Shown one piece after another: positions 7,502 through 15,218 of a DNA stretch of 64,000 bases (position 1 is the first letter of the stretch; every line of letters begins with the position of its first letter). This DNA comes from Metasolibacillus sp. (GTDB lineage: Bacteria > Bacillota > Bacilli > Bacillales_A > Planococcaceae): contig NZ_JAMBIZ010000018.1 of assembly GCF_025291715.1 (NCBI RefSeq), forward strand, positions 1 through 64,000. Reading direction: 5' to 3'. The notes below the pieces were generated by a model. That model saw nothing but the letters and a program-made list of their open reading frames with translations. It was not told the origin of the DNA and made no database searches. Made by a program: the position numbers and the translations under genes.

Positions 7502-9049
7502 TTAAAATACGCGTTCAGCGTGTTGTGCTAATTTATCAAGTGAAGATTTTTCAACGTCAGCGTGTAATGAATTGCCATGTGAATCCATTGTGACAACGGC
7601 TGTGAAGCCTTCTACACTTAAGTGCCACATCGCTTCTGGAATACCGAATTCCATTAGGTCCACACCATCTACAGATTTAATACAGTCAGCATAGTACTGT
7701 GCTGCACCGCCGATTGCGTTTAAGTAAACGCCGCCATGCTCTTGTAGTGCTTTTAATGTTTTTGGACCCATGCCGCCCTTACCCATTACTGCGCGGATAC
7801 CGAATTTTTTCATAATATCGCCTTGGTATGGCTCCTCACGAATAGAGGTTGTAGGACCTGCTGCTTTTACTACCCAGTTGCCAGCTTCGTCTTTTGCCAT
7901 AACTGGACCACAGTGATAAATGATTTGACCATTTAAGTCAACTGGTGCTTCTACACCTTCGCCAATTAAATGATGGTGGATGGCGTCACGGCCTGTGTAC
8001 ATGCGTCCAGTGATTTTCACAACGTCTCCAACTTTAAGTGAACGAATTTTTTCTTCTGTAATTGGTGCGACTAATTCAACTACTTGGCTATCAGTATCAG
8101 TTGTTGCAGCAGTTTGTACTTCATCTTTAAACGTGATTTTTTCACCTTCTTGATAGTGCCAGTTTATGATTTCGCCTGTCTCAGGGTTGATGTCAATTGC
8201 CATACGACGGTATGCCCAACAGTTATATGCTACGGATACGAAGAATGAAGCAGGTAAGCGGTCCATTACACCAATTTTACAGCCTAGTAATGTTGCCTCG
8301 CCACCGAAGCCCATTGTACCAACGCCGAATGTGTTTGTTGTTTTCACAACATATTCCTCTAATTTTGCTAAATCTTCAATTGGGTTGACATCATCTACAT
8401 GGCGGAATAACTGCTCTTTTGCAAGGTCATAGCCTGCTGAACGGTCACCACCGATACCCACGCCGATGAAGCCTGCTGAACAGCCTTGTCCTTGTGCTTG
8501 CCAAACAGAGTGTAAAATACATTTGCGGATGCCATCCAAATCACGACCAGCGCGACCTAAGCCTTCTAATTCTGTAGGTAAAGAGTATTGGATGTTTTTA
8601 TTTTCACAGCCGCCACCTTTAAGGATTAGCTTTACTGTAATGTAGTCATTTTCCCATTGCTCAAATTTGACAACTGGAAGACCTGCACCGATATTTGTGC
8701 CAGAGTTTTTACCAGTTAATGAGTCAACTGAGTTTGGGCGCAATTTTGCGTCAGCCGTTGCAGAAGCAATTGCTGTTTGGATTGCTTGTTTTATTTCAAG
8801 CTGGTTGACACCTACAGGAGTGTATACTTTAAAAGTTGGTAAACCTGTATCCTGACAAATTGGTGATACATTATCCTCAGCCATTACGATATTTGTTGTA
8901 ATTGTATCTAAGCTCATTGCCGCGCGCGTGCCAGCATTCTCTGCTTCTTTTGCTTTTTTAATTGCACGGCGAACGTCTTTTGGTAAGTTAGTTGATGTTT
9001 CTGTTACTAAATTGTACAGACTTTTCTCCAAAGTTTCTAAATATGCCAT
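7502..9049 (-). CDS. fumA: Class I (iron-sulfur) fumarate hydratase
   Basis: A 515-residue protein of the FumA/FumB type: alpha catalytic region with PICQDTGLP, GQGCSAGFIGVGIGGDRS and LGCKIG, then beta domain with YHCGPV, GPTTSIREE and GKGGMG. Cysteines in these blocks are candidate [4Fe-4S] ligands. It interconverts fumarate and malate in the TCA cycle, in the cytoplasm. The start is ATG 9049, preceded by GGGGGGAAAATAAC; an in-frame extension upstream has no ribosome site. It appears monocistronic with its own terminator. B. subtilis uses a class II fumarase, so this is a lineage difference. Confidence 0.92.
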   Translation of the reverse strand: MAYLETLEKSLYNLVTETSTNLPKDVRRAIKKAKEAENAGTRAAMSLDTITTNIVMAEDNVSPICQDTGLPTFKVYTPVGVNQLEIKQAIQTAIASATADAKLRPNSVDSLTGKNSGTNIGAGLPVVKFEQWENDYITVKLILKGGGCENKNIQYSLPTELEGLGRAGRDLDGIRKCILHSVWQAQGQGCSAGFIGVGIGGDRSAGYDLAKEQLFRHVDDVNPIEDLAKLEEYVVKTTNTFGVGTMGFGGEATLLGCKIGVMDRLPASFFVSVAYNCWAYRRMAIDINPETGEIINWHYQEGEKITFKDEVQTAATTDTDSQVVELVAPITEEKIRSLKVGDVVKITGRMYTGRDAIHHHLIGEGVEAPVDLNGQIIYHCGPVMAKDEAGNWVVKAAGPTTSIREEPYQGDIMKKFGIRAVMGKGGMGPKTLKALQEHGGVYLNAIGGAAQYYADCIKSVDGVDLMEFGIPEAMWHLSVEGFTAVVTMDSHGNSLHADVEKSSLDKLAQHAERVF

Positions 9050-9110
9050 GTTATTTTCCCCCCGAAAAATATTTAAATTCCGTAATCTATTATACTCCTT
9101 TCGTACAACG

Positions 9111-9148
9111 AAAAAAAGGGAAGCCTCATAAGTCACGAGATTCCCTTT
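9111..9148 (-). terminator. Possible terminator of the SE1561-type gene
   Basis: AAAGGGAA and TTCCCTTT pair across an 18-base loop, with T residues following on the minus strand. The long loop makes this a moderate call. Confidence 0.5.
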
Positions 9149-9156
9149 AAAAATGA

Positions 9157-9339
9157 TTATTCTGTGCGCTGTTGGAATTGATCCATTTTGTCTTCTAGAT
9201 CATCCATCATTTGAATAAGACGGTCGATATCTTCCAACTCTGTCGTTTCTGGGTCGATTGCATCTAGCACTTCTAAAAAGATTTCTAGGCGTTCTTTTAA
9301 ATAAGTAACTTGCTGTTCTTTGTTTGTAATAGGTTTCAT
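9157..9339 (-). CDS. SE1561 family small protein
   Basis: A 60-residue acidic protein with the core YLKERLEIFLEVLDAIDPET then DIDRLIQMMDDLE, which matches a small Bacillales family annotated SE1561. It should form one or two amphipathic helices; no function is known. GGAGA lies before the ATG. It lies upstream of the fumarase gene on the same strand, separated by a possible terminator. Confidence 0.7.
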   Translation of the reverse strand: MKPITNKEQQVTYLKERLEIFLEVLDAIDPETTELEDIDRLIQMMDDLEDKMDQFQQRTE

Positions 9340-9426
9340 GAGATTCTCCTGTATTGTAGGTTATTACATTTTATTATACAGCGTTTTGATGGAAAAATCC
9401 TTGGAAATTTTAGTTCAAAAGTAGTG

Positions 9427-9531
9427 ATTCGCTCATCGAATAATGAAATTCGCTCAACCATCGTCAAAATTCGCTCATCGAACATGAGAAATCGCTCAAC
9501 GATGAAGCAAATTCGCTCATCCAAATGAAAA
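9427..9531. repeat. 21-bp tandem repeat, five copies
   Basis: The motif ATTCGCTCA begins at 9427, 9448, 9469, 9490 (as AATCGCTCA) and 9511, an exact 21-base period. Copies alternate between TCATCGAA-like and TCAACNATC-like inner parts, suggesting an older 42-base unit. Because 21 is divisible by three, both strands stay open (minus reads repeated DERI/VERI heptads), but no ribosome site precedes either frame, so coding is unlikely. Confidence 0.8.
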
Positions 9532-9554
9532 AGCTATCCAACATATGGATAGCT
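9525..9554 (-). terminator. Terminator of the gluconate operon
   Basis: AGCTATCC pairs with GGATAGCT around a seven-base loop; on the minus strand T residues follow, 11 bases after the gntZ stop codon. Confidence 0.75.
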
Positions 9555-9564
9555 CTCTCCATTA

Positions 9565-10965
9565 TTACCATTCTGTATGGAATGTACCTTCCATATCATT
9601 ACGTTTATATGTGTGTGCGCCGAAATAATCACGCTGTGCTTGTAAAATATTGGCGTTCGATGAACCTGTGCGATAGCTATCATAGTAAGCTAATGATGAG
9701 CTGAAGCATGGTAGGGCAACACCAGATTGAATGCCTTCGCAAACGATATTGCGCAAGCTTTGCTGATAGCGCGCTGTTTTATCAGCGAAGTATGGGGCAA
9801 TCAATAAGTTTGCCAAGTTTGCTTTTTCGTCATAAGCTTCGCTAATAACATTTAAAAATTCTGCACGGATAATGCAGCCATTACGGAAAATTAACGCGAT
9901 ATCCTTTAATGGCAAGTTCCAGTTATTAATTTCGGAGGTCATTTTATATTGTGTAAAGCCTTGTGCATAGGCACAAATTTTGCCCATATATAATGCTTGG
10001 CGCACATATTCAATCCACTCAGCTTTATCCAAGCTTTGCGTATTTTTAGCTGGTCCAGCTAAAATCGGCTGTGCTTGTATGCGTTCCTCTTTTAAAGCGG
10101 ATAAATAGCGTGAAAATAGTGCCTCTGTAATAATGGATGTTGGAATACCATTATCAATAGCTTGTAAGCTCGTCCATTTGCCAGTCCCTTTTTGTCCAGC
10201 TTGATCTAAAATCACATCGACAAGAGGTAAGCCCGTTACATCATCTTTTTTACGTAAAATTTCTGCTGTAATTTCAATTAAATAGCTTTTTAATTCACCT
10301 TCATTCCACGCTTCAAAAATGTCTGCGATTTCCTCAACGGATAAACTTAAATTGCCACGTAAAAATGTATACGCCTCTGCGATTAATTGCATATCCGCAT
10401 ATTCGATACCGTTGTGTACCATTTTGACGAAATGTCCTGCACCTTTTGGACCGATATATGTGCAGCAAGCCTCACCATCAGCTTTTGCTGCAATTTTTGT
10501 TAAAATGGGTGCGACTTCATTATAAAAGTGCAAGTCACCACCCGGCATAATGGAAGGACCTGTTAATGCACCAACCTCGCCTCCTGAAACACCAACACCT
10601 AAATAACCAATGCCGTGTGGCTTCAATTCATCATAACGGCGCTCCGTATCTTGATAATGCGAATTACCACCATCCATAATAATGTCGCCTTGTTGTAGCA
10701 GTGGGATAAGTGATTGAATAACAGAATCCGTTGCTGTACCAGCTGTTACCATTATGAAAACTTTACGAGGAACAGCTAAAGATTGTACGAATGTTTCCAA
10801 TTCATAGTAAGGGATGAGTGTTTGCCCATCTAATTTTTCCATTAGCTGATCTGTTAAATCACGTGTGTAGTTGTAAACAGCAACCTGCTCACCATTGTTT
10901 GCCATATTTAATGCAATATTGCGTCCCATTACGCCTAAACCGATAACACCAATTGTATTGACCAT
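9565..10965 (-). CDS. gntZ: 6-phosphogluconate dehydrogenase (decarboxylating)
   Basis: A 466-residue enzyme that oxidises 6-phosphogluconate to ribulose 5-phosphate and CO2. Visible are the nucleotide-binding start IGVIGLGVMGRNIALNMANNG, the GGNSHYQDTERR block, the GAGHFVKMVHNGIEYADMQ signature with the catalytic lysine, and the C-terminal helical half. It is the last gene of gntR-gntK-gntP-gntZ, beginning 12 bases after the permease stop. ATG at 10965 is preceded by AAGGAG at eight bases; the in-frame GTG upstream overlaps that site. Position in the gnt operon favours the gluconate-inducible GntZ over a housekeeping paralogue. Confidence 0.93.
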   Translation of the reverse strand: MVNTIGVIGLGVMGRNIALNMANNGEQVAVYNYTRDLTDQLMEKLDGQTLIPYYELETFVQSLAVPRKVFIMVTAGTATDSVIQSLIPLLQQGDIIMDGGNSHYQDTERRYDELKPHGIGYLGVGVSGGEVGALTGPSIMPGGDLHFYNEVAPILTKIAAKADGEACCTYIGPKGAGHFVKMVHNGIEYADMQLIAEAYTFLRGNLSLSVEEIADIFEAWNEGELKSYLIEITAEILRKKDDVTGLPLVDVILDQAGQKGTGKWTSLQAIDNGIPTSIITEALFSRYLSALKEERIQAQPILAGPAKNTQSLDKAEWIEYVRQALYMGKICAYAQGFTQYKMTSEINNWNLPLKDIALIFRNGCIIRAEFLNVISEAYDEKANLANLLIAPYFADKTARYQQSLRNIVCEGIQSGVALPCFSSSLAYYDSYRTGSSNANILQAQRDYFGAHTYKRNDMEGTFHTEW

Positions 10966-10977
10966 CGTTTTCACTCC

Positions 10978-12324
10978 TTAAATAAATAAGCTTAATAATA
11001 GAATAAACCCTAAACCTGTGACAGAAATAATCGTTTCAAGTAATGTCCATGTTGCAAATGTTTCTTTCATACTTAAACCGAAATACTCTTTGAACATCCA
11101 GAAGCCTGCGTCGTTGACATGTGAAGCAATTAAGCTACCTGCACCTGTTGCAAGTACAACTAATGCAAGGTTGACATCAGATTGGCCAAGCATTGGAATA
11201 ACTAACCCTGCTGTTGTTAATGCAGCAACTGTTGCAGAGCCTAATGAAATACGTAAAATTGCGGCAATAATCCATGCAAGTAAAATAGGGGAGAGGTTTG
11301 TGCCATCAAATAGCTCTGCCACATAATCACCAACACCACCGTTGATTAACACTTGCTTAAATGCACCGCCACCACCAATAATTAAAAGCATCATCCCGAT
11401 ATGAGAGATTGCCGTTGTACATGATGCCATTACTGCTTTAATAGGAATTTTGCGAGCAATACCCATTGTATACACAGCCACTAATAAAGAAATTAACATC
11501 GCTGTCCCTGCATCACCAATAAAGCGGATAGCAGCTAAAAAGCCGTTGTCTGCAAAGCCCATCGTTTTTTGTAGCAATGTAATGATTGTTGCAATCGACA
11601 TTAAAATGACAGGTAATAGTGCGGTGAAAACACTAATGCCGAAGCCTGGTGTTTCTTCTAATTTAAATGTTTTTTGTTCACCTAATGAAGCGATATCGCC
11701 CGCTTTTGTAAAGGATTCTGGCACTAATTTTTGCGCGATTTTTGTAAAGATAGGACCTGCGATAATAACGGTCGGAATTGAAATAATAAAGCCATATAAC
11801 AGCACTTCACCAATGTTTGCCTCGAATTCACCTGCAATAACAGTTGGACCTGGATGCGGTGGTAGGAAGCCATGTGTGACAGATAATGCGGCTGTCATTG
11901 GAATTCCTAAATATAAAATCGATACTTTTAATTGTCTTGAAATCGCAAAGACAATTGGAATTAATAACACTAAACCAACTTCAAAGAATAGGGCAATCCC
12001 AATAATAAATGATGCAGCAACAACTGCCCATTGAATGCGTTTTTCACCAAACTTTTCAACTAATGTCATAGCGATGCGCTGTGCACCGCCAGAGTCCGCA
12101 ATTAATTTACCAAGCATTGCACCTAGCCCGAAGATTAATGCTAAATGTCCAAGTGTGCCACCTAAGCCTGCTTCAATCGTTTTGACAATTTCATCTAGTG
12201 GAATCCCTAATGCTAACGCAACCCCAAATGATACGATAATAAGTGAAATAAATGTATTGAGCTTAAACGCCATAATTAAAACTAATAACGCAATAATCCC
12301 AATCCCAACAATAACTAACGGCAT
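10978..12324 (-). CDS. gntP: Gluconate:H+ symporter
   Basis: A 448-residue membrane protein of the GntP family with about twelve hydrophobic spans. Family blocks include GGTLGHLALIFGLGAMLGKL, FLPPHPGPTVIAGEF and SHVNDAGFWMFKEYF near the end. It imports gluconate with protons. It lies between gluconokinase (12-base gap) and 6-phosphogluconate dehydrogenase (12-base gap). ATG at 12324 has AGGGGG eight bases upstream; TTG at 12330 is too close. Related sugar acids could also be carried, but the operon points to gluconate. Confidence 0.93.
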   Translation of the reverse strand: MPLVIVGIGIIALLVLIMAFKLNTFISLIIVSFGVALALGIPLDEIVKTIEAGLGGTLGHLALIFGLGAMLGKLIADSGGAQRIAMTLVEKFGEKRIQWAVVAASFIIGIALFFEVGLVLLIPIVFAISRQLKVSILYLGIPMTAALSVTHGFLPPHPGPTVIAGEFEANIGEVLLYGFIISIPTVIIAGPIFTKIAQKLVPESFTKAGDIASLGEQKTFKLEETPGFGISVFTALLPVILMSIATIITLLQKTMGFADNGFLAAIRFIGDAGTAMLISLLVAVYTMGIARKIPIKAVMASCTTAISHIGMMLLIIGGGGAFKQVLINGGVGDYVAELFDGTNLSPILLAWIIAAILRISLGSATVAALTTAGLVIPMLGQSDVNLALVVLATGAGSLIASHVNDAGFWMFKEYFGLSMKETFATWTLLETIISVTGLGFILLLSLFI

Positions 12325-12336
12325 ATACAATTCCCC

Positions 12337-13875
12337 CTAATGTTTAATTAAATTACGCTGATAATCAGCAATTGCTGTATAATCCTGCTCTAAAGTACGT
12401 GATAAATGAATAAAGATAGGTAATAGCTGGCGATACTCTTGCATCGCTTCTTCCTTTGGTGTGTGCTTATACGTTTCCCCGACCATATTTGCTACTACAT
12501 GTAAAGAGTCAACTCGCTTTGTTGCATAAAGCCCTAAAATACAAGCGCCGAGACAAGAGCTTTCATGACTTTCTGGGACAGTGACCTCCGATTCAAAAAT
12601 ATCCGCCATCATTTGACGCCACGTTTCAGAGCGTGCAAAGCCACCTGTTGCTTGAATACGTGTGACAGGTCCATCCATACATTCTCGTAAAGCTAAATAA
12701 ACGGTATATAAATTGTAAATAACGCCTTCCAGTGCAGCGCGAATCATATGCTCCTTTTTATGTGCCATCGTTAAGCCGAAAAATGACCCGCGCACATCTG
12801 GATTCCATAAAGGTGCACGTTCTCCTGCTAAATAAGGATGGAACAGCAAGCCATCTGCACCAGGGCGGATGCGCTCCGCAATTTTCGTTAATACTTCATA
12901 TGGATCAATACCTAAGCGCTTCGCCGTTTCCATTTCAGAGGAAGCAAATTCATCGCGAATCCAGCGCAGTACCATGCCACCGTTATTGACAGGTCCGCCA
13001 ATTACCCAGTGCTTTTCTGTTAGGGCATAGCAGAAAATGCGCCCTTTGCTATCTGTTTGCGGCTTGTCAATAACTGTGCGAATTGCACCACTTGTACCGA
13101 TTGTCACTGCCACTTCACCTTTAGCGATGGCATTGACACCTAAATTGGATAACATACCATCACCCGCACCGATAATAAACGGTGTTTGTGGATCGATGCC
13201 CATTTGCTTTGCGAGCTGTGTATCACAGCCTTGGAAGCATTGGGTTGTTGGCACAAGCTTAGATAGCTGTTGTTCTGAGATACCCGCAATTTGTAAAGCT
13301 TCCTCGTCCCATGCTAAATTTTTTAAATTCATTAAGCCCGTTGCTGAAGCTAATGAATGGTCGACAACATATTCATTAAAAAGCTTTTTAAAAATATATT
13401 CTTTAATGCCGATATATTTTTTTGCTTTACCAGCAATTTGTGGATGCTCATGTGTTAGCCAAGCGATTTTGCATAATGGTGACATCGGGTGAATTGGTGT
13501 ACCTGTGCGCAAATAAACCGCATGCCCATTGAGCTCATTTTTAATTTTGCGTGCCCAGCCCTCGCTGCGATTATCTGCCCATGTAATAACGGGTGTTAAA
13601 GGCTGGTCGTTGTCATCTATTGCAATGACGCTATGCAATGCGCTACTAAAGGAAATAAAGGCTATTTTTTTGTTAGCGTGCTTTGACATAATATTTGAAA
13701 CAGCCTGTAGCACAGCCTGAAATATCTCCTGTGGATTTTGCTCAGCTGTTGAAATATCAGGTGTGTGCAATGGGTAGCCAATATTTTCTTGCTGAATTAC
13801 TGTCCCTTGTATCGTAAATAAGACAGCCTTTGTGCTCGTTGTGCCAATATCGACGCCTAACATATATTCAGTCAT
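12337..13875 (-). CDS. gntK: Gluconokinase (FGGY family)
   Basis: A 512-residue FGGY carbohydrate kinase phosphorylating gluconate to 6-phosphogluconate. The N-terminal ATP-binding motif is GVDIGTTSTKAVLF; GAGDGMLSNLGV and TIGTSGAIR mark the middle, and ATGGFARSETWRQMMADIF is the second FGGY signature. Length equals B. subtilis GntK. Its start overlaps the end of gntR by eight bases, so translation is probably coupled. Gene order gntR-gntK-gntP-gntZ is that of the B. subtilis operon. Confidence 0.93.
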   Translation of the reverse strand: MTEYMLGVDIGTTSTKAVLFTIQGTVIQQENIGYPLHTPDISTAEQNPQEIFQAVLQAVSNIMSKHANKKIAFISFSSALHSVIAIDDNDQPLTPVITWADNRSEGWARKIKNELNGHAVYLRTGTPIHPMSPLCKIAWLTHEHPQIAGKAKKYIGIKEYIFKKLFNEYVVDHSLASATGLMNLKNLAWDEEALQIAGISEQQLSKLVPTTQCFQGCDTQLAKQMGIDPQTPFIIGAGDGMLSNLGVNAIAKGEVAVTIGTSGAIRTVIDKPQTDSKGRIFCYALTEKHWVIGGPVNNGGMVLRWIRDEFASSEMETAKRLGIDPYEVLTKIAERIRPGADGLLFHPYLAGERAPLWNPDVRGSFFGLTMAHKKEHMIRAALEGVIYNLYTVYLALRECMDGPVTRIQATGGFARSETWRQMMADIFESEVTVPESHESSCLGACILGLYATKRVDSLHVVANMVGETYKHTPKEEAMQEYRQLLPIFIHLSRTLEQDYTAIADYQRNLIKH

Positions 13876-14599
13876 TTTGCTGCTCCACTCCTTTTACTAG
13901 TAGTTGCTGAGATCTCCATAAATCCTCTACTTTTCCTTGTACATCGTCAAAGTTGGCATGCAAAGATTGAATCATTAAGTTGCGCTCTTTTGCTTCGATG
14001 GCTGCGATGTATAGCTCATGATTTTTTATGATGCGAGGGAAGTCATCGTATTTTTCCTTGAAGCGCATGCGCATGGATAACAGAATAAGACCTTCCATCA
14101 CAGGCTTTAAATTCGTCCAAATCATCAAAATATACGAGTGGTTGATGGAGCGAATAATCGCTTCATGGAATAAAACATCTTGATATGAAAATTCATCAGC
14201 ATCGTGATATTTAATAGCCACCTTCATCATTTCGACAATTTTACTTAGCTCCATCGTTAATTCTGTTGTTTCCATTTTTAATAGGCGCTCAAAGACAAAT
14301 GTTTCAATTAATAAACGAACATCATAAATTTCTTCAATTTCCTTATCTGTTAAACCGAGTACAACAGCACCCATACGCTCTAATCGAATTAAATTTTCAG
14401 CCGCTAATGTTTTTAATGCTTCACGAATAGGGGAGCGACTGACAGAAAATTCAGCAGCTAATTTATTTTCTGAAAGAATGGTACCGCTTTCAATCAAGCC
14501 CGAAATAATACGTAACCTTAGCTCAGATGTTACCCGTTCACCAGTAGATGCTTTAATAAGCCATTTTTGTGGATAGAGAAAATCTTTGAATTCAGTCAT
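13868..14599 (-). CDS. gntR: Gluconate operon repressor GntR
   Basis: A 243-residue FadR-type GntR regulator, the same length as B. subtilis GntR. Residues about 20-80 form the winged helix-turn-helix (SENKLAAEFSVSRSPIREAL), followed by a helical ligand domain with the DVRLLIETFVFE block and histidines typical of the FCD fold. It should bind the palindrome at 14662-14679 and release on gluconate. The start is ATG 14599, preceded by AAAGGATG; an in-frame upstream extension would begin 21 bases short of the operator and lacks a ribosome site. It is the first gene of its own operon, so autoregulated. Confidence 0.92.
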   Translation of the reverse strand: MTEFKDFLYPQKWLIKASTGERVTSELRLRIISGLIESGTILSENKLAAEFSVSRSPIREALKTLAAENLIRLERMGAVVLGLTDKEIEEIYDVRLLIETFVFERLLKMETTELTMELSKIVEMMKVAIKYHDADEFSYQDVLFHEAIIRSINHSYILMIWTNLKPVMEGLILLSMRMRFKEKYDDFPRIIKNHELYIAAIEAKERNLMIQSLHANFDDVQGKVEDLWRSQQLLVKGVEQQND

Positions 14600-14661
14600 C
14601 CAATCATCCTTTCTATTTCTGAATTGTGCGGAAATTGTGTGAGTGCCTGGCACCTAATAGT

Positions 14662-14679
14662 ATACTTGTATACAAGTAT
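14662..14679. promoter_or_regulatory. GntR operator
   Basis: ATACTTGTATACAAGTAT is a perfect 18-base palindrome identical, as I recall, to the operator of B. subtilis gntR. It begins at the last bases of the -10 element and covers the likely transcription start, so bound repressor would block RNA polymerase. Confidence 0.88.
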
Positions 14680-14705
14680 TATAAACGCAAATAATAATAA
14701 TGCAA
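14678..14705 (-). promoter_or_regulatory. Promoter of the gnt operon
   Basis: On the minus strand TTGCAT (14700-14705) and TATAAT (14678-14683) are 16 bases apart, a good sigma-A promoter that reads into gntR. The operator overlaps its -10 end and the cre-like site overlaps its -35. Confidence 0.8.
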
Positions 14706-14714
14706 GCGCTTTAA
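14701..14714. promoter_or_regulatory. cre-like (CcpA) site
   Basis: TGCAAGCGCTTTAA matches the catabolite-responsive element TGWAANCGNTNWCA with two mismatches and includes the AAGCGCTT core. It covers the gnt -35 element, a repressing position. The gnt operon of B. subtilis is under CcpA, which supports the call. Confidence 0.55.
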
Positions 14715-14951
14715 TAATGATGAAATGATGAAAGTGTAGTAGTGGTAAGCAATTAGGCACAATAAAATTTTTATTCTGAATATTTACATTATTCTAACTT
14801 TGTGTTAAAGTAATCTTAACAAATAAAAGAGAGGGTTGATCGGAAAAAACATGTAGCCAAAATACAAAATGAATGGGAGGGAGTCTAAACATTTTCTGGC
14901 AAAGTGCTAGGAAATCGTTTATACAAAAATTAGTGGATATAAGTGATATTT

Positions 14952-14999
14952 AAAACCCTAGTGAACTTTTAGAGATAAAGTTTGCTAGGGTTTTGTTTT
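14952..14999 (+). terminator. Orphan terminator in a gene-free stretch
   Basis: AAAACCCTAGTGAACTTT pairs almost perfectly with AAAGTTTGCTAGGGTTTT, and T residues follow on the plus strand. No coding sequence lies upstream on that strand back to the gnt promoter. A weak promoter-like pair (TTTACA near 14783, TAAAGT 17 bases on) could start a transcript of about 180 bases, so a small RNA is possible. Confidence 0.6.
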
Positions 15000-15007
15000 G
15001 CTTAAAA

Positions 15008-15059
15008 TTGGCTTGAAACATTCCAGCACTTGTACAAGTGCTGGAATGTTTCAAGCCAA
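15008..15059. repeat. 52-bp perfect palindrome
   Basis: The 26 bases beginning TTGGCTTGAAACATTCC are followed without spacer by their exact reverse complement, ending GGAATGTTTCAAGCCAA. As RNA it would form a long stable hairpin; as DNA it could extrude a cruciform. It forms the left end of the structured repeat. Confidence 0.95.
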
Positions 15060-15152
15060 GCTCCCGGCGGATGTCAAGGATTTTGAAAGGAGGAAATTGT
15101 GCAAGCACAATTCAAAATCCCGACACAATCACGCTAAGGCGAGATTGATTCG
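15008..15152 (+). repeat. Structured intergenic repeat, copy A
   Basis: The element consists of a 52-base perfect palindrome (15008-15059), the core CCCGGCGGATGTCAAGGATT (15063-15082), a nested hairpin (GGATTTTGAA with TTCAAAATCC, enclosing AATTGTGC-AA-GCACAATT), and a final hairpin (CAATCACGC with GCGAGATTG). The same core and layout recur at 42068-42165 on the other strand. In both places the element lies immediately upstream of a gene in the same relative orientation, here before yfkF. Confidence 0.65.
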
Positions 15153-15218
15153 ACTTCCGTAAAAAAAATGATACAATAATTAACAGGCTTACTAGAAATC
15201 GTTTTGGAGGCAACATAA

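Noticed and set aside
9336..9524. Open frame of DERI/VERI heptads on the minus strand
   Set aside because: It is produced by the 21-bp repeat, has no ribosome site, and the other strand is open as well.
11018..12340. Several long plus-strand open frames across gntP
   Set aside because: Composition shadows of the GC-skewed, hydrophobic permease gene; no ribosome sites or family motifs.
13037..13492. 151-codon plus-strand frame over gntK
   Set aside because: Antisense shadow of the kinase gene.
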